64,000 nt of DNA, taken from NCBI GenBank assembly GCA_020852755.1, contig JADZAF010000270.1:1-64000 (forward strand), in the 5' to 3' direction. Position numbers and translations under genes: made by a program. Under the pieces are notes generated by a model, which was not told the origin of the DNA, made no database searches, and saw only the letters and a program-made list of their open reading frames with translations. Below, one piece after another: positions 9,273 to 16,386 of the stretch. The stretch is from Bryobacterales bacterium (lineage in GTDB: Bacteria; Acidobacteriota; Terriglobia; Bryobacterales; Bryobacteraceae). How positions within the stretch are numbered: position 1 is the first letter of the stretch; each line of letters begins with the position of its first letter.

Positions 9273-10496
9273 ATGAAGCGGCGAGAGCTTTTCAAGACCC
9301 CTTTCCTCCTCGGCATGTCCGGGAGCGCGGCGGACGGACCCGCGGGACCGGACCTGGGCAACCTGCACGAGATCCTGGACTGGACCGCCGGGCAGAACCG
9401 GCCGGCGCTGTCGTTTTTGAATCCGAAGTGGAAATCGCCGGAGGAATGGAAGAAGACCGCCCGGCCGCTGTTCCGCCGCCTGCTGGCTTACCATCCGAAA
9501 GCGCTGCCGCTGGGGGCTGAAACGACCGGGCGCGAGGAGCGGGACGGGTTTTCGGTGGAGAGTGTCCGGATCCGGGCGACCGAGGCCTACGACATTCCGG
9601 GCTGGGTGCTCGTTCCGGAGAAACGCAGCGGGCCTCTGCCCGGCGTGGTGGCGATACACTGCCATGGCGGATGCTACGTCTGGGGCCACGAGAAGATACT
9701 CAGCAGCGCGAACGAGTCCGAGGACAGCGTTCGCTACCGGCAGCGCGCCTACGGACGGGCGTACACGGAGTTTCTGGCGCGGCGCGGTTTCGTGGTGCTG
9801 GTGATCGACGGTTTCTACTTCGGCAGCCGGCGCCTGGCGGTGGAGTCGCTGGACCGGCAGGCGGCTCCGGGCAACCTGCGCGAGCGCCTGGCCGCGGTGG
9901 CGGGCGCGGAGCGGGGAACCGCCGAATGGTACGCGGCAGTGAACCGGGCCTGCTCCGAGTACGAGCACCTGACCGCCAAGACAATCTTCAGCACGGGCGC
10001 GACCTGGCCGGGCATGCTGGTCTGGGACGACATGCGCAGCGTCGACTACCTGTGCAGCCGGCCGGAAGTGGACGCCTCCCGCATCGGCTGCCTGGGGCTG
10101 TCCATCGGCGGCCTGCGCACCGCGCACCTGATTGCGGCCGACGCCAGAATCAAGGCGGCCTGCGTAACGGGCTGGATGACTGTTTTCCGCAGCCAGCTGC
10201 GCAACCACCTGCGCAACCACACCTGGATGATCTACGTCCCCGGCCTGTATTCGGCCCTGGACCTGCCCGACGCCGCGGCCCTGATGGCGCCGGGCGCGCT
10301 GCTGGTGCAGCAGTGCGCTCGCGACCAGTTGTACCCCATGGAGGGGATGAAGGGCGCGGCGGCCAAGCTCGAGAAGATCTACGCCAAGGCGGGGGTGCGG
10401 GAGCGCTTCCGGGGCACGTTCTATGACGTGCCGCACTCCTTCACCCCGGAGATGCAGGAAGAGGCCTTCGGCTGGCTCGAGAAATGGCTCAAGTGA
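9273..10496 (+). CDS. Exported alpha/beta hydrolase (esterase, dienelactone-hydrolase-like)
   Basis: The protein has 407 residues. The start MKRRELFKTPFLLG resembles a weak Tat leader. Residues ~110-407 are an alpha/beta hydrolase: oxyanion-hole loop VVAIHCHGGCYVWGHEK, nucleophile Ser in GCLGLSIGGL (~274), and a His in YDVPHSFTPEM near the end. Proteins of this type in acidobacteria are often annotated as acetylxylan-esterase or dienelactone-hydrolase-like; deacylation of plant polymers would fit the neighbourhood. The ATG at 9273 was chosen over the longer frame because the twin-arginine leader begins there. It is convergent with the next gene and ends 13 bp from it. Confidence 0.78.
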   Translation: MKRRELFKTPFLLGMSGSAADGPAGPDLGNLHEILDWTAGQNRPALSFLNPKWKSPEEWKKTARPLFRRLLAYHPKALPLGAETTGREERDGFSVESVRIRATEAYDIPGWVLVPEKRSGPLPGVVAIHCHGGCYVWGHEKILSSANESEDSVRYRQRAYGRAYTEFLARRGFVVLVIDGFYFGSRRLAVESLDRQAAPGNLRERLAAVAGAERGTAEWYAAVNRACSEYEHLTAKTIFSTGATWPGMLVWDDMRSVDYLCSRPEVDASRIGCLGLSIGGLRTAHLIAADARIKAACVTGWMTVFRSQLRNHLRNHTWMIYVPGLYSALDLPDAAALMAPGALLVQQCARDQLYPMEGMKGAAAKLEKIYAKAGVRERFRGTFYDVPHSFTPEMQEEAFGWLEKWLK

Positions 10497-10509
10497 CCGC
10501 CGCCGGCAG

Positions 10510-11472
10510 TCAGAGCGAGCCGAGAAACTCCCGCAGGACCTTGACCGTGCGCTGCCTCTCGTCGTGATGCAGGTTGTGGCCCGCCCCGTCGATGTGGACT
10601 AGCCTGCCGTTTCTGAGCGCCCTGGCGGCTTCTTCATTCGCCCTGCGGACTTCGGGCGATGCATCGGCTTTGAGGATCAGGGCCGGTGCGGTGATGCGGG
10701 CCAGCGCTTCGGAGCGGTTCATCCCGCCGGGGCCGAAGCCGCGCCCGGCGGAGGTGTAGGAGCCGTGATAGATCCGCTTCGACACGGCCCAGTATTCGCA
10801 ATCCAGGACGTCCCACTTGGGCGTCTGTTTCCGGCACTGCGCCACCAGGCCGTCGTAGGCCCGGTTGTTCTGGGCCACCAGGGCCTCGGGCGTGCCGCCC
10901 ATGACGAGTGCGGGCGGCCTTCCGGCAGGGCCTGGTCCCGGGACCTGCGGGCGAGGGGCGGCAGCGCCGCGCGGGGCCGGCGGAGGCCCCAGTCCCGGAT
11001 CGAGCATGATCACGGCGCGCGGCAGGTCCGGGTAAGCCGCACCGATGCGCATCACCGTACCGGCGCCCATGGAGTGTCCCATCAGGATCGGCTTCTCGAG
11101 CTTCATGGCGCGGAGGAATCCAACCAGATCCTCGACGCCGGTATCCCCCTGAGCCTCAGCCGTGGGGGGATCGGTGTAGCCGTGGCCGCGCGCATCCACC
11201 ATGTAGATGTCGTAGTCGGACTCGAGTTCGCGGGTCAGGGTGGTCCAATTGAGCCCGTAGTCGGTGGCGCCGTGCGCCATCACCATGACCGGTTTACCGG
11301 GAGCGGGAACGGCGCGGTAGTAGTGGATCCGGATGCCGTTGGCATAGACGTAGCCGTCCGACCAGCCCTCCGGGATGACGGGCGGCATGGCCGCCATAGC
11401 GGCGGCCGCCGGCGCCAGCAGGAGAACCGCCGGCGCGAAGCGCGCGAGTTTCTTTTTCGTGATGATGTTCAT
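10510..11472 (-). CDS. Secreted alpha/beta hydrolase
   Basis: The protein has 320 residues with a classical signal peptide (APAVLLLAPAAAAMA) cut near residue 27. It has a complete alpha/beta hydrolase core: MVMAHGATDYGLNW (oxyanion loop), VDARGHGYTD, nucleophile Ser in MGHSMGAGT and the catalytic His in DGAGHNLHHD. An insert rich in Pro and Gly (LGPPPAPRGAAAPRP) sits where the cap domain usually begins. The reaction is probably hydrolysis of an ester or lactone in the periplasm; the substrate is unknown. It is divergent from the superoxide reductase gene. Confidence 0.8.
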   Translation of the reverse strand: MNIITKKKLARFAPAVLLLAPAAAAMAAMPPVIPEGWSDGYVYANGIRIHYYRAVPAPGKPVMVMAHGATDYGLNWTTLTRELESDYDIYMVDARGHGYTDPPTAEAQGDTGVEDLVGFLRAMKLEKPILMGHSMGAGTVMRIGAAYPDLPRAVIMLDPGLGPPPAPRGAAAPRPQVPGPGPAGRPPALVMGGTPEALVAQNNRAYDGLVAQCRKQTPKWDVLDCEYWAVSKRIYHGSYTSAGRGFGPGGMNRSEALARITAPALILKADASPEVRRANEEAARALRNGRLVHIDGAGHNLHHDERQRTVKVLREFLGSL

Positions 11473-11484
11473 GGTTTGACGGCA

Positions 11485-11503
11485 CCGCTCTCTGCGGTCG
11501 CGG
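11485..11503 (-). repeat. Single degenerate copy of the dispersed G-A hairpin repeat
   Basis: On the minus strand this 19-nt core keeps the outer CCGC/GCGG arms and the tandem G-A/A-G mismatch of the 4796 array, with changes only in and next to the loop. Similarity to the 55-bp unit extends to about 11517. It lies 12 bp upstream of the hydrolase start at 11472. The rest of the 11473-11677 gap holds only the promoter at 11606. Confidence 0.6.
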
Positions 11504-11605
11504 CCCCGGAAACGGAATTACCATGTGCACCGAGCCGCGACGCACGATGCGGTTGCGCTCCATTTCTCCGGCTAGCATAGTCCATTTCCGCCATTTTGCG
11601 CCGGC

Positions 11606-11634
11606 TTGCAAGGCGCCCGGACCTCTGCTATACC
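11606..11634 (+). promoter_or_regulatory. Sigma-70-type promoter for the superoxide reductase gene
   Basis: TTGCAA (11606-11611), a 17-bp spacer and TATACC (11629-11634) give the expected geometry. Transcription would start near 11641, about 37 nt before the ATG, leaving room for the AGGAG ahead of 11678. Confidence 0.6.
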
Positions 11635-11677
11635 TCCAGACAGTCGAGTTCGCACTCACTTGACTCAGGAGAATGGA

Positions 11678-12136
11678 ATGAAGACCTCAAGCTGGACAAT
11701 TGCGCTGGTTGCCCTCCTCGTCGCGTTCCTCGTCACGATTCCCACCGGTTGTTCCACGCAACAGGCGCCGGTGACCCAGGAACCCGCGGCACAGGCCGTG
11801 GAGCAGAAGGAGGAGCCGGTGTACACACGCACCGACCCGGGCGCCTGGGAAGGAAAGCAGTCGTCCCACATCCCGGTGATCGCCTATAAGAAGACGGGAT
11901 CCGGACTCCAGGTGACCGTCACCGTGAAACACGTGATGGACCCCAAAGCTCCTCACTTCATCGAGTGGATCAAGCTGACCGACGGCGACGGCAAGGCCCT
12001 TGGCGAAGCGTCGTTCGCGGCTACCGACAAGATAGCGGAGGCGACCTTCGAGCTCTCCTCGGCGCCGGCGAAACTGATCGCTATCGAGCGATGCAACATA
12101 CACGGCCGTTGGAAGGAGGAGGTGCCGGTCACATAG
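11678..12136 (+). CDS. Lipoprotein superoxide reductase (desulfoferrodoxin/neelaredoxin-type)
   Basis: The protein has 152 residues. A hydrophobic leader ends in PTGC, so Cys25 is the probable lipidated residue and the protein would sit at the outer face of a membrane. Residues ~60-150 are a superoxide-reductase-like domain with all iron-site ligands present: His64 (HIPVI), His85 (TVKH), His93 (PHFIEWI), Cys139 and His142 (CNIHGRW). The enzyme reduces superoxide to peroxide using an external electron donor. Most known members are cytosolic; an anchored one would guard the periplasm. The start was fixed by AGGAG 8 nt upstream. The N-terminal rubredoxin-like iron domain of class I enzymes is absent. 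Confidence 0.87.
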   Translation: MKTSSWTIALVALLVAFLVTIPTGCSTQQAPVTQEPAAQAVEQKEEPVYTRTDPGAWEGKQSSHIPVIAYKKTGSGLQVTVTVKHVMDPKAPHFIEWIKLTDGDGKALGEASFAATDKIAEATFELSSAPAKLIAIERCNIHGRWKEEVPVT

Positions 12137-12166
12137 GCTTCCTCTTCAAGGGCAAAGGAAATCGGA

Positions 12167-12206
12167 GGGCGGGCACGGCGCGCCCGGAGCGAAGCCGCGC
12201 CCGCCC
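12167..12206. terminator. Strong GC hairpin after the superoxide reductase gene
   Basis: GGGCGGGC (12167-12174) pairs with GCCCGCCC (12199-12206). After one mismatch, four more pairs continue the stem inward. It is in the 91-bp gap between the superoxide reductase stop and the metallohydrolase start. No T tract follows, so it may be a factor-dependent terminator or an mRNA-stabilising hairpin. Confidence 0.5.
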
Positions 12207-12227
12207 GGTGTGCAGGCAACGGGAGCT

Positions 12228-13265
12228 ATGGCAGTGAAGTTTTGTTTTCTTCTTTTTGCCCTGTTCGCGCCACTTGCTTTCGCCAGGACGCTCGATATCT
12301 ACGTGATCGACGTCGAGGGCGGAAAGGCCATGCTGGTGCGCGGCCCCTCCGGGGAATCGATGCTGATCGACGCGGGCTGGCCCGGGGAGACGGAGCGCGG
12401 CCGGGTGGTCAAGCCCCACGACCGGGACACGAAGCGCATCCTCCAGGCCTTGCGGGAAGCCGGCGTGCAGCAACTGGACTACATGGTGGTCACGCACTAT
12501 GACACGGACCACGTGGAGAACGTCGCCCAGTTGACGGCGCAGTTGCCGCGCCCGGTGCGTACCTTCGTGGACCACGGAGCCCCGTTCTTCCGGGGCAGGC
12601 CGCCGACCGAGCGCATGCAGGCCTACATGGCGGTTCGCGATAAGGGAGCCTACCGCGCGGTCAAGGCCGGAGACCGGATTCCGATGCAAGGCGTGGAGGT
12701 CCGTGTCGTCAGCTCGGCTCAGCAGATGCTGCCGGCGCCCGAGGGCAGTCCGGCGAACGCTCTTTGCGCGGGCTACACCCCTCCGGCTTCGTGGAACGAC
12801 GAGAACGCGGCTTCGCTCGGGCTGCTGTTCACCTACGGCCGCTTCCGGATGCTGGACCTGGGCGATCTGCTCAAGGCCGAGGAGTTCGACCTGATGTGTC
12901 CGGTCAACCGCGTTGGAACGGTGGATCTCTTCATGGCCGGCGCTCACGGCATGGACATCTCCAATTCTCCGGTCCTGGTTCATGCTCTGCGGCCCAGGGT
13001 TGCGATTACGAACAACGGCGCCCGGAAGGGGAACAGCCCGGCGGCATGGAAGGTGCTGGCTGGATCGCCGGGGATCGAAGACATCTGGCAGCTTCATTTC
13101 ACGGTGGCACAGAAGGAGAACAACCCGCCGGAGAACTTCGTCGCCAACCTGGAGGAGGTGAACTGCCGGGGGTATTGGATCAAAGTGGCGGCGCAGGCGG
13201 ACGGCAGCTTCGAAGTGACGAACGCCCGCAACGGCTTCCGCAAGAAGTATGCTGCCCGTCCGTGA
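12228..13265 (+). CDS. Secreted ComEC/Rec2-like metallo-beta-lactamase-fold hydrolase
   Basis: The protein has 345 residues with a signal peptide (FCFLLFALFAPLAFA). The MBL fold starts LDIYVIDVEGGKAMLV and has the metal motif VTHYDTDHVEN at about residues 87-97, then VDHGAPFF and a late metal site around GAHGMDISNS. Stand-alone proteins like this resemble the C-terminal hydrolase domain of the DNA-uptake protein ComEC, but here there is no membrane channel, so nuclease activity is only one possibility. ATG 12228 is very close to GGGAG. A GTG at 12234, in frame and 8 nt from GGGAG, is an equally good start. Confidence 0.78.
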   Translation: MAVKFCFLLFALFAPLAFARTLDIYVIDVEGGKAMLVRGPSGESMLIDAGWPGETERGRVVKPHDRDTKRILQALREAGVQQLDYMVVTHYDTDHVENVAQLTAQLPRPVRTFVDHGAPFFRGRPPTERMQAYMAVRDKGAYRAVKAGDRIPMQGVEVRVVSSAQQMLPAPEGSPANALCAGYTPPASWNDENAASLGLLFTYGRFRMLDLGDLLKAEEFDLMCPVNRVGTVDLFMAGAHGMDISNSPVLVHALRPRVAITNNGARKGNSPAAWKVLAGSPGIEDIWQLHFTVAQKENNPPENFVANLEEVNCRGYWIKVAAQADGSFEVTNARNGFRKKYAARP

Positions 13266-13288
13266 GGCACGTCGATGAAAGAGCCTGT

Positions 13289-14167
13289 ATGAGGGCACTT
13301 TTGGCCGGACTCGTGATGGCCGGCGTGGCGGCCGCGCAGGCCCCGCTCGAGAAGCGCATCGGGCGGTCGGACACCGCGAAGTATTTCCGGGTGGTTCACG
13401 GACACGGCGGCGCGGGCGAGCAGCGGCTGACGGACCTGATGGAGGGAGTCAACTTCCGGACCAACCTGCGCTGGCTGCACAAGGGCCTGATTCTGCCCAA
13501 GGGCGGCATCGGGCATCACTTCCATCACGGCCTGGAAGACATGTTCGTGATCTTCAACGGCGAAGCGGAGTACACGGTGGACGGCCGCACGGCGAAACTG
13601 CAAGCCCCCGCGGGAGCGCCTTGCCGCCTGACGCATTCCCACGCGATCTATAACCCGGGCGAGGAGCCGGTGGAATTCATGAACATCGTTGTCACCATGG
13701 TCAAGGGCAAAGTGGACGCCTTCGACCTGGGGGACGACCGCGCAGGCGCACCCATCGAACCGAAACCGGTGTTCATTCATGTCCGTTTCGACAAGGAGCG
13801 GCTGCGCCCGGTGACAAGTTTGAACGGCGGCAGGGGCACGGTGCGGTACCGCCGTCTGCTGGGTCCGGAGATCTTCACCACCAACTGGGCCTACGTGGAT
13901 CACCTGGTGCTGCCGCCCGGGACGACGGAAGGAAAGCACCGGCACAGCGGGGTGGAGGAGATCTACTACGTGATGAGCGGGGCGGGCACGGCACGGGTGA
14001 ATGACGAGGCCGCGGCCATCAGGCGGGGGGACGCGGCGCCGGTTCTGCTCAGCGACCGCGGCGGCGAGGCGCACTCGTTCGAGAACGCGGGGACGGAGGA
14101 CCTGGAGTTCATGGTGATCGGAGTGGCGCTGGAGAAAGGCAAGCTGGATGTCGAGGACGTCCGGTAA
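13289..14167 (+). CDS. Secreted bicupin protein
   Basis: The protein has 292 residues with a signal peptide (LLAGLVMAGVAAA). There are two cupin barrels. The first, at ~60-150, has the metal-ligand cluster GHHFHHGLEDMFVIF and a later THSHAIYNPG. The second, at ~205-290, has GKHRHSGVEEIYYVMSG and EAHSFENAG. Such His/Glu sets bind one metal per barrel; roles range from dioxygenase and isomerase to sugar binding, and I cannot choose. The start overlaps a six-codon frame (ATG at 13274) whose TGA shares bases with this ATG, suggesting coupled translation. It sits 23 bp after the MBL gene and 11 bp before the next gene, so it is probably part of one transcription unit. Confidence 0.8.
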   Translation: MRALLAGLVMAGVAAAQAPLEKRIGRSDTAKYFRVVHGHGGAGEQRLTDLMEGVNFRTNLRWLHKGLILPKGGIGHHFHHGLEDMFVIFNGEAEYTVDGRTAKLQAPAGAPCRLTHSHAIYNPGEEPVEFMNIVVTMVKGKVDAFDLGDDRAGAPIEPKPVFIHVRFDKERLRPVTSLNGGRGTVRYRRLLGPEIFTTNWAYVDHLVLPPGTTEGKHRHSGVEEIYYVMSGAGTARVNDEAAAIRRGDAAPVLLSDRGGEAHSFENAGTEDLEFMVIGVALEKGKLDVEDVR

Positions 14168-14170
14168 TAT
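14165..14170 (+). promoter_or_regulatory. -10 box for leaderless transcript of the 14179 gene
   Basis: TAATAT overlaps the stop codon of the bicupin gene and ends 8 nt before the ATG at 14179. The gap has no clear SD. It may supplement read-through from upstream. Confidence 0.35.
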
Positions 14171-14178
14171 GGTCGGAC

Positions 14179-14916
14179 ATGAAAAGGAGAACGGTCCCGG
14201 CGGGCCTGCTCGCAGTTGTCTTCGTGGCGGCGGCCCAACCGCTCGCACACTACGAGATTTACCGGGCGGATTCGCCCCTGGCGATCGACGCGCGGCTGGA
14301 TGAACCCGCCTGGCGGCAGGCCCCGCCGGTGGGCGATTTCCATTTCAACAACTGGAAGTCCGGCGAGAAGGAGCCCACGGTCGCGCGGATGCTTTGGGAC
14401 GACGAGAACCTCTACGTCGGCTACCTGTGCCACGACCGCCACATCTCGGCGAGCGTCACCCAGCGGCACGGGCCGGTTTCGCGGGACGACTGCGTGGAAA
14501 TCTTCATCAGCCCCAACCCGGAGAAGGTCACCAATTACTACACCTTCGAGATCAACGCCATCGGGACGATGCTGAACCGCTGCCGGACCGACTGGTGGAC
14601 CGGGCCGCCCACCTGGGAGCCGGAGGGCGTGCGCTACCGGACCACGTTTCACGGGCTGGAGCGCAAGGAGGAATCGCCGGACGACAGCCAGTGGATTGTC
14701 GAACTGGCGATCCCCTTGCGCAACTTTGCCCGCGACGCCGCCCGCATGCCGCCAGGCGACGGCGACCGCTGGCGGTTGAACCTGAATCGCACGGGCGGCA
14801 TCACCAACCGGCAGAACAGCACGTGGTCGCCGCTGGCGCCGCCCGTCGCCTCGTTTCACACCCCCCAAGCCTTCGGCTGGGTGCGGTTCGTGAGGCGCCG
14901 GCCGCCGGGGCTGTAG
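14179..14916 (+). CDS. Secreted CBM9-like carbohydrate-binding protein
   Basis: The protein has 245 residues with a signal peptide (LLAVVFVAAAQP). Nearly the whole mature chain is one family-9-like carbohydrate-binding module: IDARLDEPAWRQA at the start, then RMLWDDENLYVGYLCHD, SRDDCVEIFISP, YTFEINAIGT and WIVELAIPLRNF, ending WSPLAPP. These motifs are typical of DOMON/CBM9-like sandwiches that bind the ends of xylan or cellulose chains. No catalytic domain is attached, so it probably binds glycan or a cofactor in the periplasm. It precedes the Gfo/Idh/MocA gene by 58 bp. Confidence 0.82.
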   Translation: MKRRTVPAGLLAVVFVAAAQPLAHYEIYRADSPLAIDARLDEPAWRQAPPVGDFHFNNWKSGEKEPTVARMLWDDENLYVGYLCHDRHISASVTQRHGPVSRDDCVEIFISPNPEKVTNYYTFEINAIGTMLNRCRTDWWTGPPTWEPEGVRYRTTFHGLERKEESPDDSQWIVELAIPLRNFARDAARMPPGDGDRWRLNLNRTGGITNRQNSTWSPLAPPVASFHTPQAFGWVRFVRRRPPGL

Positions 14917-14974
14917 GAGGTCCGGAGTGCAAACGGCACGGGAGCGCGATTCGCATAAGCTTGAGAGGAAAGCT

Positions 14975-16300
14975 ATGAGCAATCTGACCCGACGCACTTT
15001 CGCCGGAGCCGGCGTCACGGCTCTTAGCTACTCCCGCATTCTTGGGGCGGCCGACCGGGTCCGCATGGGCTACATCGGGCTCGGCAACCGGGGCGACCAG
15101 GTGCATTCCGGTTTTCTCGAATGGAGTGACAGCCAGACGGTGGCCATCTGCGACCTGCGTGACGATTACCTGGACCTGGCCGCCCGGAAATCGCGCGGCA
15201 CTCCAGCCCGGTACAAGGATTACCGGGCGCTGCTCGACAACAAGGAGGTCGATGCGGTGGTCATCGCCACACCCGACCACTGGCATGCCCTGATGTTCGT
15301 GGATGCCTGCAACGCGGGCAAGGACGTGTACGTGGAGAAGCCGCTCTCGCTCACCGTGGTGGAAGGGCGCAAGATGGTGGAGACCGCGGAGCGGACGAAG
15401 CGTGTCACGCAGGTCGGCACGCAGCGGCGCTCGGCGAAGATCATCCAGGAAGCCGTCGACTATGTCCGTTCCGGAGAACTGGGCCAGGTGACCGTGGCGC
15501 GCGGCTACGAGATCAGCAGCGAGTGGCCGGCCGGCATCGGCGATCCGCCCAACCAGGCGCCGCCCAGCGAGGAAGAGTGGGACCGCTGGCTGGGACCGGC
15601 GCCGAAGGTGCCCTACAATCCCAACCGCGCCTACTACCTTTTCCGCTACTTCTACAACTATTCGGGCGGGCAGATGACCAATATCGGCGTGCACCTGCTG
15701 GACACCATGCGCTGGTGCCTGAACCTGGAGTCTCCGAGGAAGGTCACGGCCATGGGAGGGCGCTACGTGATCAAGGATAACCGCGAGATTCCGGACACCA
15801 TGGAGGCGCTGTGGGAGTACGACGGCCCCACCATGATCGGCTTCATGCAGTTGAACGGCAACGGCTCGCCGGGCAACCTGCGCGGCTCGGAGATGGAGCT
15901 GCGCGGGACCAGAGGCACCATGTTCATCAGTCCCGGCGGATGGGAGGTCGTGCCGGAGCAGATCAACGAACTGCCGAGGGGGGTGAACAATCCCATCGAC
16001 CGCGGCGTGCAGCGGCGCCGCAGCGCGCGGAAGACCGTGATCGAGCCCCGGGTGGCCAAGGGCAGCGTGTGGGCCGACGCGCCGCATGCGCGCAATTTCC
16101 TGGACTGTGTGAAGAGCCGCGCCAAGTGCAACGCGGATGTGCTGACCGGCCACATCTCGACGTCCGCGACGCTGATCGGCAATATTGCGCTGCGCACCGA
16201 GAGCCTGCTGAAGTGGGACGCGCGGGCCGAACGCTTTACGAACCACCCGGAGGCGAACCGGTACTTGCACTACGAGTACCGCGCCCCGTACAAGCTGTAG
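14975..16300 (+). CDS. Tat-exported Gfo/Idh/MocA-family oxidoreductase
   Basis: The protein has 441 residues. The leader LTRRTFAGAGVTAL is twin-arginine. The Rossmann fold opens at RMGYIGLGNRGDQ, followed by ATPDHWHALM and the family signature VEKPLSLTVVEG with the usual catalytic-region Lys. The C-terminal half has SGGQMTNIGVHLLDTMRW, giving the His of the substrate site. Family members oxidise, reduce or epimerise sugars with tightly bound NAD(P). Export by Tat would carry the cofactor already bound. The start was set at 14975 behind GAGAGGAAAG; a longer frame upstream has no leader. A 65-bp inverted repeat follows the stop at once. Confidence 0.9.
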   Translation: MSNLTRRTFAGAGVTALSYSRILGAADRVRMGYIGLGNRGDQVHSGFLEWSDSQTVAICDLRDDYLDLAARKSRGTPARYKDYRALLDNKEVDAVVIATPDHWHALMFVDACNAGKDVYVEKPLSLTVVEGRKMVETAERTKRVTQVGTQRRSAKIIQEAVDYVRSGELGQVTVARGYEISSEWPAGIGDPPNQAPPSEEEWDRWLGPAPKVPYNPNRAYYLFRYFYNYSGGQMTNIGVHLLDTMRWCLNLESPRKVTAMGGRYVIKDNREIPDTMEALWEYDGPTMIGFMQLNGNGSPGNLRGSEMELRGTRGTMFISPGGWEVVPEQINELPRGVNNPIDRGVQRRRSARKTVIEPRVAKGSVWADAPHARNFLDCVKSRAKCNADVLTGHISTSATLIGNIALRTESLLKWDARAERFTNHPEANRYLHYEYRAPYKL

Positions 16301-16301
16301 G

Positions 16302-16366
16302 GTTTCGGTGACAGGCTACCCCCCTCGCGGCCTGAGTTTGGGGGTTATGTAGCCTGTCACCGAAAC
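16302..16366. repeat. Long perfect inverted repeat (18-bp arms) between two ORFs
   Basis: Arms at 16302-16319 and 16349-16366 are exact reverse complements (outer end GTTTCGGTGACAGG). Inside, CCCCC (16320-16324) pairs with GGGGG (16340-16344), with a 4-nt bulge on the right side. The element begins 2 bp after one stop codon and ends 6 bp before the AAGGAGGAG of the next gene. It looks like a MITE/REP-type insertion or a processing hairpin. No target-site duplication is visible. Confidence 0.85.
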
Positions 16367-16386
16367 TCGCGAAGGAGGAGTCTGCC

